A program made the translations under genes and the position numbers. 64,000 nt of DNA from Saussurea involucrata (Eukaryota; Streptophyta; Magnoliopsida; Asterales; Asteraceae). Location: the NCBI GenBank assembly GCA_033807775.1, contig CM066325.1, positions 22,191,301-22,255,300 of the forward strand, in the 5' to 3' direction. Position 1 is the stretch's first letter. Every line of letters begins with the position of its first letter. The notes beneath the pieces were generated by a model that ran no database searches, had not been told where the DNA came from, and saw only the letters and a list, made by a program, of their open reading frames with translations. Of the stretch, positions 23,401-32,470 are shown piece after piece.

Positions 23401-23750
23401 TCCAAATACATGTCTTCATAGTCGGAAAAGGCGTCGATCTTGAGAGCGAGACGAACATCATCGACCCCAAACGTGAGGTCGTGATCACCTTCGGCATTGG
23501 TGAAGATGGAGGCGTGAATGGCCTCATTGGAGGGATCGTACACGGAGGTGAGCCAGAACTGTCCAATGAGCATTTTGCTCATCTTGGGGTTGCATGTGAA
23601 GGCATGAAGAAGAGGAGAGCGAGACAGAAATTTAGCAATAGTAGAGAACTCGGGATGAGCGGGATCGGATTCGAGGCGGGCAACGTGATTGCACTGGTTG
23701 AAGCGGAGGTCTTCAAAACGTGTAGGAATTGGATATCGTGAGGATGCCAT
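20451..23750 (-). CDS. element F extra 3' ORF (env-position protein), 1,099 aa
   Basis: Complete ORF in the place where some Sireviruses carry an env-like gene. Residues 1-230 form a compact domain with a QFW motif and the conserved block HVIHCLSRKTSG, clearly related to the N-terminus of the ORF at 42613 in element B. Residues 280-650 are Pro/Ser/Thr-rich. Residues about 665-750 are repeats of PPK and SPK built from the CACCGAAA motif. From 780 on the protein is charged and helical, with a likely coiled coil, ending in a domain with LFGLSEWYEI. I see no signal peptide or transmembrane helix, so it is not an obvious envelope. Function unknown; a nucleic-acid or gag partner is possible. The frame is intact. 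Confidence 0.85.
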   Translation of the reverse strand: MASSRYPIPTRFEDLRFNQCNHVARLESDPAHPEFSTIAKFLSRSPLLHAFTCNPKMSKMLIGQFWLTSVYDPSNEAIHASIFTNAEGDHDLTFGVDDVRLALKIDAFSDYEDMYLDTIHEDIVLTTGYVLDDSSKSSKGPGTLLRSKMGGIWNFFFAHVIHCLSRKTSGHDQSPSHVNKLAHALIFQRKVDFAQYFFSELVEVIKTPKKCYVAFPRFISMILQHKLSKALETDRRSSSPRFSYEWSSPVVGTKTLNVKPLATDRPLRPGMISFALSPELHWGDAEIPGFRHLEIPEVTPNVVVPSPRSRVTSGGTQKKRQKATDTSAPASRTTSPRDPSETSPVHTPSHKRRHSSSPSGSLPKRSRKPSAPPTNPTVDSQKSPVVELHPSGPRVSVSNPTISSVASQKASVVHLENPKQTSPLDSLGGGDDLEVSPLEGSDFSLHSLSPDQFVIDEIAQPNQGSPPQSSPPHDFFAFLLADTGSPRTIPSPEEHPIEPPSPRQHSPQRTPSPPRPPRTLYTDALAPHLRHPLPEADPLRWHCSFPEIGGQTSPHIDRTSTFLKSTITLISQANSRISNLESQLPHLLLDAITEALRPIQEKLSTLSTTVESLSKPSTDSPSPERSQWEMDLGDFALVPHTTETSLAFLHSKFDKAFYELGFKLPAVPEGEKTTAPPKLPSIKKLSSNQPPPKPSSPKSSSPPKSSPPKLSTSSPKSSSPPKSSPPKLSTSSPKPSSPPKHVSLSPTHTGSTEALDLNASVEGEQSSKAPEDKGKRTLSAEELAREAKKKKDLARYGARPKDAETLKLKPASQPITTELGLSAQEIEEARIAQIDLDKSRDLSLKAAAEEATKVKSTDAIQTQKSVLSALEQQKNEEISWYKKTMHHRSYRSQISSVKIATSKANPQDIRLIINWEDGSMKSVKESHLQLFGLSEWYEITQHLVRSPNPKKDIFVKYIDGLMNKMKEIKRKHNITLSTEERAKLLSLKEKIILPKVKNPPDSVFKEMAREGKIPNVNNLNLTIPTSVPYPTTTLSLSPIPGLFFNDGLGRRAFFRFAQMSIADTIFLEGIHNLFPNIPEAQPFYRNLLDEIKRRKTSKK

Positions 23751-23999
23751 GAGAGAGATATGTTTGAAAGAAAAGAGAGAGTTGCAGGTTTGAATTGTGA
23801 GAAAGGAGTGGGGAGGAAGTAAAGGGAGGTATGTATATATAGGGAAAGGATAAGGTACCGTGATGATGATTTTGTATGGGGAGAGGGGACATGCGGCTCA
23901 TGAGGTGAAAAGGTTATTGGGAATCGGGACACGGAACGGCGGATAGGCGAAGGGTCTGACGCAAATGCAATTGAGTGGTCACAAGTGGGCTTTGGGAAC

Positions 24000-24470
24000 C
24001 GTGTGGATCGGTGTAGGCTCGGTGATGCTTCGGTGGAGGATTCGGTGTTCGTTCGGGAGACGATCGGTGGAAGTTCGGTGGAAATGGGACTTCGGTGGTA
24101 GAATGGTTTCACCGATTTGGATGAGGTCCACCGAAATGGGACTTCGGTGGTAGAATGGATTCATCGAATTTTGAAAGTACCACCGAAATGGGACTTCGTG
24201 GTGGAAAGTTTTCACCGATTGGAGATGACCACCGAAATGAGACTTCGGTGGTGGACAAGTTTCACCGATTTTGAAAATTTCCACCGAAATGGGCTTCGGT
24301 GGTAGACACGCTTCACCGATACTGGAGATTATCACCGAAATTGGACTTCGGTGTTGGAAAAGAGAGATAGAAATGATTTAACACATAGATTTGTCCACCG
24401 ATGAGAGATCGGTGGAGAGAGAGAAGTAGATAAGAAGGTGTCCACCGATGTGAGATCGGTGGAGCATGAA
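24000..24470. repeat. CACCGAA/TTCGGTG array between RT-RNase H and extra ORF of F
   Basis: Repeating hairpin-like units, for example CCACCGAAATGGGACTTCGG, with alternating orientation. The same motif is in the LTRs and in coding parts of F. The stretch is non-coding and precedes the extra ORF in the minus direction, so it may act as its leader. Confidence 0.88.
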
Positions 24471-24477
24471 CACATGT

Positions 24478-26073
24478 TTATTCTTGGAGATTGCACATCC
24501 CAAGTTCACTGATGAGAAAGTTGAACCTGGTTTCATCAAGAGGTTTGGTGAAAAGATCAGCAAGCTGCAAATCGGTGGGAATGAAGTGCAGTTCAATGTC
24601 ACATTTGGAAATGTGGTCCCTGATGAAATGATACCTGATATCGATGTGTTTAGATCTAGAGTGAAGAACAGGATTATTTGCTATAGCTATAGCACTGGAA
24701 TTATCACACAGAATTGGGACTTTAGAAAAGAATTGATTATAGTCCCTTAGTTGGTTTCTCATCCATAGAATCTGAGCACAGCAGCTCCCAGCATCTACAT
24801 ATTCAGCCTCAGCCGTAGAGGTTGATACAGAGTTTTGTTTCTTGCTGGACCAACTTACCAATTTTCCCCCAAGGAGCTGACAGCTTCCTGTAGTACTCTT
24901 TCTATCAATCTGGGAACCTGCATAGTCTGAATCTGAATAACCAATTAGTTCAAAACCCGAGTCTTTGGGATACCAAAGACCCAAGTGCAGTGTGCCCTTA
25001 AGATACCGAAAAATTCGTTTTACAGCCTTTAAATGTGATACTTTAGGATTGGCCTGATAACGAGCACATAGACAGGTAGCAAACATTATATCCGGTCTGC
25101 TAGCAGTTAGGTAAAGAAGAGAGCCTATCATACCTCGGTAAAGAGTAACATCCACAGATTCACCTTTTAGATCGGCACACAGTTTCAAGGGAGGTGCCAT
25201 GGGAGTTTTCATAGGAGAGCTATCTAGAAAGTTAAATTTCTTCAGAAGGTCACGAATATATTTGCTTTGATTTATAAAAATCCCTTCTGAAGATTGTTTG
25301 ACTTGAAGGCCCAAGAAAAATGTAAGCTCTCCCATCATGCTCATCTCATATTCACTCATCATGAGAGAAGCAAACTCATCACATAGGCATTCATCAGTGG
25401 CACCAAAGATGATGTCATCAACATAGATTTGAACAAGAATGATATTACCTGAGGTTTCTTTGATGAAGAGAGTATTGTCAATTTTACCTCTGGAATATCC
25501 ATGCTTGAGAAGAAAGTTGGCAAGAGTGTCATACCAAGCACGTGGAGCTTGCTTGAGACCATACAATGCTTTGTCAAGTCTGTACACATAGTCTGGATGA
25601 GCTGGGTCTTCAAAGCCAGGAGGTTGTTTCACATAGACTTCCTCTGCAAGTTCCCCATTGAGAAAGGCACTTTTAACATCCATTTGAAAGACCCTAAAAT
25701 TTCGGTAGGCAGCATGAGCCAGAAAGATCCTTATAGCTTCAAGTCTTGCAACAGGGGCAAATGTTTCATCATAGTCAATGCCTTTTTCCTGTCTGTATCC
25801 TTGAGCTACTAATCGGGCCTTGTTTCTGATAACAGTACCATCTTCATCCATTTTGTTCCTGAATACCCACTTGGTTCCAATGATTGTCTTGTTTCTGGGT
25901 TTGGGAACCAATCTCCAAACTTTATTCCTCTGGAACTGAGAAAGTTCTTCTTGCATGGCAGTGATCCAACAAGGATCTGATAGAGCTTCATCCACTTTCT
26001 TAGGTTCAGAGAGAGAGAGGAAATTCACATAGAGACAAATATTTCCAACTCCTCTGCGGGTTTGGACACCTGC
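24478..26073 (-). CDS. element F reverse transcriptase-RNase H
   Basis: Second half of pol; copies element RNA into DNA and degrades the template. It opens just after the in-frame stop at 26074-26076 and is in the same frame as the protease-integrase part, so the two were one polyprotein. Motifs: QMDVKSAFLNG, ALYGLKQAPRAWY, catalytic YVDD (VQIYVDDIIFG), LGLQ, then RNase H residues in YSDSDYAGS, STAEAEYVD, LCDNSSAI and RSKHIDIRYHF. The first ATG is at 26028. All active-site motifs are present. Confidence 0.92.
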   Translation of the reverse strand, partial: AGVQTRRGVGNICLYVNFLSLSEPKKVDEALSDPCWITAMQEELSQFQRNKVWRLVPKPRNKTIIGTKWVFRNKMDEDGTVIRNKARLVAQGYRQEKGIDYDETFAPVARLEAIRIFLAHAAYRNFRVFQMDVKSAFLNGELAEEVYVKQPPGFEDPAHPDYVYRLDKALYGLKQAPRAWYDTLANFLLKHGYSRGKIDNTLFIKETSGNIILVQIYVDDIIFGATDECLCDEFASLMMSEYEMSMMGELTFFLGLQVKQSSEGIFINQSKYIRDLLKKFNFLDSSPMKTPMAPPLKLCADLKGESVDVTLYRGMIGSLLYLTASRPDIMFATCLCARYQANPKVSHLKAVKRIFRYLKGTLHLGLWYPKDSGFELIGYSDSDYAGSQIDRKSTTGSCQLLGGKLVSWSSKKQNSVSTSTAEAEYVDAGSCCAQILWMRNQLRDYNQFFSKVPILCDNSSAIAIANNPVLHSRSKHIDIRYHFIRDHISKCDIELHFIPTDLQLADLFTKPLDETRFNFLISELGMCNLQE

Positions 26074-27783
26074 TTATTGATCACCAATAATTTGATCTAT
26101 GGGGTGATCTTTGGTCCATTTTAGAGCAGGGGGTAAAGGTGATGGGGTATGAGAAGTAGAGTGAACTGGAGTAGTGGGATCAGAGGTTTGGTGTAAGATG
26201 GGATTTTCGGTAGTGGATGCCATGTGATTTTCGGTGGGATTAAGGATGGAAGAAGGGCTTCGGTGTGGAGTTTCGGTGGGAATAGGAAAATCGGTGTGAG
26301 AGATGGGTTGATCAATTTCGGTGGGAGAGAGTGATCCAGCTGGGTTTTTTGAGGAAGATGGATTTGAGGGAACTGAGGAGATATCGGTGGAAGTGACTAA
26401 GGGGGTATCACCAATACATGATGAGATCCATCTGTGTAAATCATCCTCATCACTTGGAAGTGATGAATATCTGAGATCATCAAACTTGACATGAATGGAC
26501 TCATCAATGCATTTTCTTCTGAGATTGTACACCCTATAAGCTTTGGAGGATAAGGAGTACCCAACAAATATTCCCTCATCTGCCTTGGGATCAAACTTCC
26601 CAAGATTTTCACGATCATTAAGAATAAAGCAGATACACCCAAAGACATGAAGAAAGCCAATATTTGGTTTTCTGCCATGAAAAACTTCATATGGGGTTTT
26701 ATCATGTCTTTTGGATATTACTGACCTGTTTTGAGTGAAGCAGGCAGTATTCACAGCTTCGGCCCAAAAATAGGTGGGGAGATTTGATTCACTCAGCATG
26801 GATCTAGCGGCCTCACACAGTGTTCTGTTTTTCCTTTCCACCACTCCATTTTGCTGAGGAGTACGAACATCAGAGAAGTTCTGAGAGATCCCTTTCTCGG
26901 TGAAGAAGTCTTCAAGAGCACTATTTCTGAATTCAGTGCCATTGTCACTCCTTACCGAGCGGACTAGCTGGCCATTGAGAACTTCATTTTTCTTGACAAA
27001 GTTGATGATTTCTTCAGTGGCATCACTTTTGTACCTGAGAAAGAACACCCAAGTATATCTGGTAAATTCATCAACAATAACAAGAATATACCTTTTGCCT
27101 CCAAGACTTGGAGTGCTGACTGGTCCACATAGATCCATGTGCAGCAATTGAAGAGGAAGAGTGATGGAAGAGCATTGCTTCGTCTTGAAGGATGTTTTGG
27201 TGAGCTTTCCCTTTTCACATGCATCACACAGCTTCTCTTTGACAAAGTTCAACTTTGGCATGCCCGTCACCAGCTCTTTGTTGGAGATTTTATGCAAGGT
27301 CTTGAAGTTTAGATGAGAGAGACGTTTGTGCCACAACCAGTTTCTTTTGGATGCATCATTTGACACAAAGCAGACATTTGATGAAGAATTGGATTGTCCC
27401 ATATCTATGACGTAGACATTTTCCATCCGTCTTCCCGATAACACCACATTGAATTGTTTGTCTACCACGGAGCAGACACAAAGTTCAAAGATAACTTTGT
27501 ATCCAAGATCACACAGTTGGCTAATGCTGAGGAGGTTATGCATGAGGCCGTCCACAAAAGCCACTTTATTGAAGGTTACAGATCCATTAGAGAGAGTTCC
27601 GTATCCTTTGGTGTAACCCTTAGAATTATCACCAAAAGTTACAGATGGACCTTTTCCCGGCACATAGTTGATGAGAAGAGACTTGTTTCCCGTCATGTGG
27701 CGTGAGCACCCGCTGTCTAGATACCAAATTTGATGGTGCTCAAAAGCCTGCATGCAAATACACATTAGTTCTTTGGTACCCAT
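26074..27783 (-). CDS. element F protease-integrase part of pol
   Basis: 569 codons ending in a TAA at 26074-26076. The protease active site DSGC lies near residue 22, then the HHCC zinc finger of integrase (WHKRLSHLNF with CDAC) and the DDE catalytic residues in LLHMDLCGPV, SVRSDNGTEF and VVERKNRT. The C-terminal linker (about 26160-26400) is Pro/Thr/Glu-rich and encoded by CACCGAA motifs. The ATG at 27783 overlaps the gag end by 19 bp in the -1 frame, so expression may use -1 frameshifting or re-initiation; no standard slippery heptamer is evident. The TAA separates it from RT. Confidence 0.9.
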   Translation of the reverse strand: MGTKELMCICMQAFEHHQIWYLDSGCSRHMTGNKSLLINYVPGKGPSVTFGDNSKGYTKGYGTLSNGSVTFNKVAFVDGLMHNLLSISQLCDLGYKVIFELCVCSVVDKQFNVVLSGRRMENVYVIDMGQSNSSSNVCFVSNDASKRNWLWHKRLSHLNFKTLHKISNKELVTGMPKLNFVKEKLCDACEKGKLTKTSFKTKQCSSITLPLQLLHMDLCGPVSTPSLGGKRYILVIVDEFTRYTWVFFLRYKSDATEEIINFVKKNEVLNGQLVRSVRSDNGTEFRNSALEDFFTEKGISQNFSDVRTPQQNGVVERKNRTLCEAARSMLSESNLPTYFWAEAVNTACFTQNRSVISKRHDKTPYEVFHGRKPNIGFLHVFGCICFILNDRENLGKFDPKADEGIFVGYSLSSKAYRVYNLRRKCIDESIHVKFDDLRYSSLPSDEDDLHRWISSCIGDTPLVTSTDISSVPSNPSSSKNPAGSLSPTEIDQPISHTDFPIPTETPHRSPSSILNPTENHMASTTENPILHQTSDPTTPVHSTSHTPSPLPPALKWTKDHPIDQIIGDQ

Positions 27784-30455
27784 TTTGTAATGGGTCCTTT
27801 GGGGTTAGAAGAGCATGATTCCTTAAGCTTGGATCTATCAATTCTATCCTTGGGACAGTCCTTAGCCATATGAAAAGTGTCACCACAGTTATAGAATTTT
27901 CTATAGATAAACACCTTTTTAGCATTTTTCATGTTTTGGCTTTTATCATTTGTTCTTATAACCTTGTTAGAGGAGAACAGAGCAGGAGGCTTGGACCCAA
28001 GGATTTCTTTGGATAAATCTTTGGAGGTTGATTTTCTTAAGAGCACAGATCTAGGAATTTGATGAATATAAGTGTTGTTAGAGGGAATGCTTGGGGTAAA
28101 ACTTTTAGGATGGGAGCTTGCCATGCAGTTGACCACCGATTTTCCTTTGTCGGCACAGGAGATCCTGTTTGAGTGAACAAGAGTTTCTCTTTTGGGGATC
28201 TTTGAGGGCTTAGGTTCGGTGTAGGTATCTATGTGAATAGATTTTAACACTTCATGAAGAGGAATTGGAGGATCATTGATTGAGGGATCGGTGGGCACAA
28301 AGGGGATAAGATCGGTGGGTTTAGATCTTTTGGAAGGATTAGCTTTTGAAGAGTTTGAGGAGGAGGCTTCATCCATGGCCGAAAATTTGAGCTGATCATG
28401 GATGGGTTTAGAAACGTCATTTGAATCTTGCTTCTCAATGATTTGCAATGAGGAGTCTTTGGCCTTTAAGGATATACCATACTTTAAGGCTTCACACAGA
28501 TCTAATGAGTTCAAAGAGATGGAATCACAAGAGCTAGAATCAGAGAGATCATCACATGCATTGGTGGGGGGAACAAGAGCAAGAGTGGACTCACAAACAT
28601 CAGTTTTTCCAAATCCTAGACCGAACTTGTTTGAACTACAGATTTGACTTTGAAAGATTTGTTCAAGATTTTTGGAAGAGCTTGACCATTTTTTGATGAC
28701 TTCTTGTTCCCTTTTTAGTTTCTTAAACAGGGAGTTCTTTTCTTTTGAGATCACATGATTTATTGTTTTCAAGTCCTCAAGCTCATTTTTGATTTCCTCA
28801 AACCTTTTAAGCTTAGACATGCAAATTTCAAGTTCAGCTTTGAGCTCTTTCACTTGAGCAGATTTTCTATTCTTACTGTCTTTAACAAAATAAAAATCTT
28901 GAGTTAAAGATTCATAGGCATTGATCTTTTCAATATCAGACATATTATTGAAGGGATGTACCTGAGCGTAGGCTGTGGAGCACCCAGTTGCCACCAGAGC
29001 CATAGGAGAAGTGGCCTTTTCGGAAACTTCCATTTCTTCTGAGATGGCCACGAAGCATCTATTCTGAGAATCACTGTCGGAGGTGTCTTCGTCGTCCCAA
29101 TCGTGGGTTTCTGCCATGAGACCCTTCCCTTTTCTCTCTAGACCCTCACTCCTTTCCTTCTCTTTCTTGTACTTGGCCTTGTATTTCTCAGCACGCTCCT
29201 GATGATTTAAGAAGGATGGTGGGGACTCCTTTTTGGGAAAGGTTGATTTGAAAGGCGTGTGTTTGGATTTTTCCCTTTTTGAAGAGGGATTGTCAGAAGA
29301 AGTAAATCTGGACTTGGAGATACGCTTGCTTCTACACTCAGATGCAAAATGTCCTTTCTTGCCACAGTTGTAGCATTCCTCATTAGACTTGTCAGAAGAA
29401 GTTTTGAAAGATGAAGTTTTTCTAAGACTTCGAGATTTGTTGAAGGGACGAAACTTGTGTTTAGAACCGGCCATCATTGCCATCTCATCCGACAACTGTT
29501 CAACCATGATATCCTCACCTTCATCATCAGCATCACTAAGATATGCTTCCGTTTGGTGGGTTACATTTGTTTGGCTGTCATTGTCAGAGTCAGATGAAGG
29601 ATAGGTGATTCTAGGAAGATTTTGAGAATTCTTGGAACTTTCACTAACAAGAGCTATAGAGGAGCTCTTTATTTCTTTGATGAAAGATTTCCGTTGAAGC
29701 TTGGTTTGCTCAAAATTGAAAAGAGTACCATATAAAACAGTTAAGGGCATGAACTCAAGGTCCTTGGTAGTTTTGATGCAAGTACATATATTTTCCCAAA
29801 AATCTGGGATACAATCCATGAACTTGCACAAGACTTCCTCATTATCATAGACTCTGCCCAACAACTTAAGATCATTTAAAAGAGAGTTGAAGCGGTTATA
29901 GAAGCTAGGAAGAAATTCTCCTTTTTCAAAAGAAAATAGTTCATACTTTCTGATAAGACCAATCTTTTTACATTTCTTGACTTCCTCTGTACCTTCGTAC
30001 AGAACACATAGAGTGGTCCACATTTCTTTGGCAGTTTCAAAGTTCACCAAAGAGTGGTAGACCTCATCAGGAAGAGAGAGAGCAATAATAGCTCTTACCT
30101 TGGAGTCAAGAGTAACTAAACGTTTTTCCTCATCAGTATACTTTTTAGGATTTTTGAGAATATACCGACCAGTAGCACTGGATTTTTCCTCATCAGAATC
30201 ACTAGAGATTTCCTTTTCAAAGGTCTCTTTACCTGGCCTCTGCGTGTCATAGCGAGCCCAAACTCTGGGGATAATAGGTCCCTCTTTGAGAATGGTTGGA
30301 TATCTAGTATCCACTCCTTCCATGAATAGCATCATGCGGCTTTTCCACAAGGAGAAGTTGTTGGCATTAAACTTAGGAGGTTTTGAAATAGACCCATTTT
30401 CTGAAAAGTTGTTTTGAAGAGAGTTTTCAACAGTAGAAGAAGAAGAGGCAGCCAT
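27765..30455 (-). CDS. element F Gag, 896 aa
   Basis: Structural protein of the virus-like particle; packages element RNA. Intact from an ATG about 32 bp after the PBS. An N-terminal retrotransposon gag domain (residues about 30-260, with FNANNFSLWKSRM) is followed by a CCHC knuckle at about 361 (CYNCGKKGHFASEC), a long coiled coil at about 510-600, a Ser-rich region, and a second knuckle at about 853 in which the first Cys is Phe (FYNCGDTFHMAKDC). The great length and coiled coil fit Sirevirus gags. The same degenerate second knuckle with a different loss occurs in element E. Confidence 0.9.
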   Translation of the reverse strand: MAASSSSTVENSLQNNFSENGSISKPPKFNANNFSLWKSRMMLFMEGVDTRYPTILKEGPIIPRVWARYDTQRPGKETFEKEISSDSDEEKSSATGRYILKNPKKYTDEEKRLVTLDSKVRAIIALSLPDEVYHSLVNFETAKEMWTTLCVLYEGTEEVKKCKKIGLIRKYELFSFEKGEFLPSFYNRFNSLLNDLKLLGRVYDNEEVLCKFMDCIPDFWENICTCIKTTKDLEFMPLTVLYGTLFNFEQTKLQRKSFIKEIKSSSIALVSESSKNSQNLPRITYPSSDSDNDSQTNVTHQTEAYLSDADDEGEDIMVEQLSDEMAMMAGSKHKFRPFNKSRSLRKTSSFKTSSDKSNEECYNCGKKGHFASECRSKRISKSRFTSSDNPSSKREKSKHTPFKSTFPKKESPPSFLNHQERAEKYKAKYKKEKERSEGLERKGKGLMAETHDWDDEDTSDSDSQNRCFVAISEEMEVSEKATSPMALVATGCSTAYAQVHPFNNMSDIEKINAYESLTQDFYFVKDSKNRKSAQVKELKAELEICMSKLKRFEEIKNELEDLKTINHVISKEKNSLFKKLKREQEVIKKWSSSSKNLEQIFQSQICSSNKFGLGFGKTDVCESTLALVPPTNACDDLSDSSSCDSISLNSLDLCEALKYGISLKAKDSSLQIIEKQDSNDVSKPIHDQLKFSAMDEASSSNSSKANPSKRSKPTDLIPFVPTDPSINDPPIPLHEVLKSIHIDTYTEPKPSKIPKRETLVHSNRISCADKGKSVVNCMASSHPKSFTPSIPSNNTYIHQIPRSVLLRKSTSKDLSKEILGSKPPALFSSNKVIRTNDKSQNMKNAKKVFIYRKFYNCGDTFHMAKDCPKDRIDRSKLKESCSSNPKGPITKWVPKN

Positions 30456-30486
30456 CGCAGATCAAGTTTATGGGATTAAACTTTCT

Positions 30487-30498
30487 GCTCTGATACCA
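30487..30498 (-). promoter_or_regulatory. primer-binding site of element F
   Basis: Minus-strand TGGTATCAGAGC, complementary to the 3' end of plant initiator tRNA-Met, two bases from the 5' LTR end. Confidence 0.92.
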
Positions 30499-30500
30499 CT

Positions 30501-31574
30501 TGTTAGTCCCAGATGGCTTAACAAGTATTGTAGAAGGGGGGGTTGAATACAATACACAAAAATTTCACAATTTTAATTCTTATATTTGAAAAACTTTCAA
30601 AAGAATTACACACAGAAAACTTAAGATTGTTGAGGAAAAGAACAGATAAACTATTCTAACAATCTTACACAAAGTATACAACAAAACAACTAAGAACACT
30701 AAGAGCAAAGCTATTGAGTTTTAAGGCTTAAAAGAAGGTTTCTTGCACTGAGAGAATTTCTTGAAAGCGTGAGAATTGCATGAAGAGCACTTCTCCTTTT
30801 ATAGTGCCAAGGAGTGCCCAAGCATTAAATGCTTGGGACACTTGTCATCTTCACATATGCTGATAATGTTGACTTCAGGAGAACTGTGAAGTCCTTGTCA
30901 CTTTTCACTAGGTGCAGTCAGAGTAGCTTGAGCAGATAATAGGGACCTTAACTGAAAGTGGATAAAGAGACAAACTGTCACTTTTCTCTGCTGGAGGATA
31001 TTGTCCCATAATAAATGATCTTCTGTCTTGAGCCTTTAGCACCGAAGTGGTTTCCACCGAGATTGAGAAATCTTCGGTGGAAAGAAGACTAGTCCACCGA
31101 AATTGCAAGCATGTTTCGGTGGTAACTAGTCCACCGAAATTGCAAGCATGTTTCGGTGGTGAGAGGACCACCGAAATTACAAGTGTATTTCGGTGGTGAG
31201 AGGACCACCGAAATTACAAGTATATTTCGGTGGTGAGAGGAGCACCGAAAGGGTCATCGGTGGTGGATGGGGCCACCGAATTTGTCCAAGCACTTCGGTG
31301 GAAGAAGGCCACCGAAAATGTCCTATAAATTCGGTGGAGAGAAGGCCACCGAAATGTCAAGGAATTTCGGTGGTGATGACTTGTTTGAATGTTGCCGAGA
31401 GTCTTCTATTTTCCACAAGTAGAGAGTCTTCAAGCTTGGTTTCGGTTGATCTTCGACTTCACCGAACATTTGATATCTTGTACAAGTCATTCAAAGAACT
31501 GAACTAAAATATTCTAAGTAGGAGTTTTAGGGAAAACATCGGTGAGTCAATTTCAAATCCTTGGTGAGCCAACA
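30501..31574 (-). repeat. element F 5' LTR
   Basis: 1,074 bp, the source of the promoter for the element RNA. It holds one more 37 bp unit of the CCACCGAA array (around 31083-31160) than the 3' LTR. Confidence 0.93.
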
Positions 31575-31579
31575 TTCTA

Positions 31580-32059
31580 TCTTTGAAGAGAAAACCTTTT
31601 AGCATGGACAAAAGGTAGGATCCTCATATTTAAAGATCCCACCGACATGTCATGAACATGGTAGGTGGAAGTCTTCTTAGGAGTGAAGATATGAGAGGAT
31701 TCTCTAACTTTTGAGGGTCCCACCGATTTTCATGGGGACAATCGGTGGGATGGCCAACTTTACCTCTTATGATGAAGATCTTCATGGCAAGGAGATAATG
31801 GGGAAAATCTCTTATTTGGGATCTCACCGATCTTCATGGAGACAATCGGTGGATTATGACTTGTATGTGTTGAGAAAATATCTTTCACTTACAATGAGAG
31901 AATCTTCAATCTTGACTTTGGTTGATCTTTGACTTCATCAAACATTTGCTATCTTGTACAAGCCATTATAAAGAACCATCCAAAATTTCTCTAAGTATAA
32001 AATGTTTTTCAAAGTAAAAGGAGATCATGAGGTCATCTTCAAATCTTGATGACCCAACA
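31580..32059 (-). mobile_element. element E: left LTR, inner part
   Basis: Continuation of the LTR split by F; ends GACCCAACA. It carries the variant motif CCCACCGAT/ATCGGTGGG in inverted pairs (31637-31853). The purine tract AAATAGGGGGAGAT (minus strand) follows directly at 32060. Confidence 0.85.
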
Positions 32060-32289
32060 ATCTCCCCCTATTTGATGATGACATCCATACTTAGAAAAAC
32101 ATGAGTAAGACAATGAATAATGTATGTTGACCATTCTTTACTCTTTTGGGTTCTTTTTCACACAATCCTTTTTTTTCTTTTTCTTTTTTGTGTGTGTATA
32201 TGATGTTTATAAGTAAGATGAAATAATAAAGTATAGTTGTACAAACAAATGAAATAAAATGGAAAGAAGTATAAATAGTATGAACAAAA

Positions 32290-32470
32290 CAAATATTACT
32301 TGCATCTTTGGAGGGGCGAGTTGAAACTTGTGTCTGGCTTGAGGATTCTTCATTTTGATCAGCAGCCCGTTGATGTGTTGGAGAACTTTATCTTTCAGGC
32401 ACTTTTGCTTTTCTTCAGATGTTCCAAATCTTCAAGCCATTCATTTACTCCAAAAGATTTCAGCCAAAAG
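32290..32470 (-). pseudogene. element E remnant of the extra 3' ORF
   Basis: Minus-strand translation gives FGVNEW near 32455 and, after a frame change, LQHINGLLIKMKNPQARHKF, resembling the C-terminal part of the F extra ORF (LFGLSEWY and IDGLMNKMKEIKRKHN). The frame is broken at least once and the rest of the ORF cannot be followed. Confidence 0.55.

Larger units (their letters stand above)
19118..31574 (-). mobile_element. element F: nearly intact Sirevirus-type Ty1/copia retrotransposon
   Basis: 12.5 kb element on the minus strand with LTRs at 30501-31574 (5') and 19118-20154 (3'), ends TGTTAG and CCAACA, and a perfect 5 bp target duplication TTCTA (19113-19117 and 31575-31579). Order in its own direction: PBS, gag, protease-integrase, RT-RNase H, motif array, extra ORF, polypurine tract. 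The order integrase before RT is diagnostic of copia. Large gag, PBS complementary to initiator tRNA-Met, and palindrome-rich LTRs point to the Sirevirus lineage. It has inserted into the LTR of its relative E. Only one in-frame stop in pol is seen as damage. Confidence 0.93.

Noticed and set aside
20451..23750. Extra ORF of F as a retroviral envelope gene
   Set aside because: No signal peptide, membrane helix or cleavage site was visible, so only the position is env-like.
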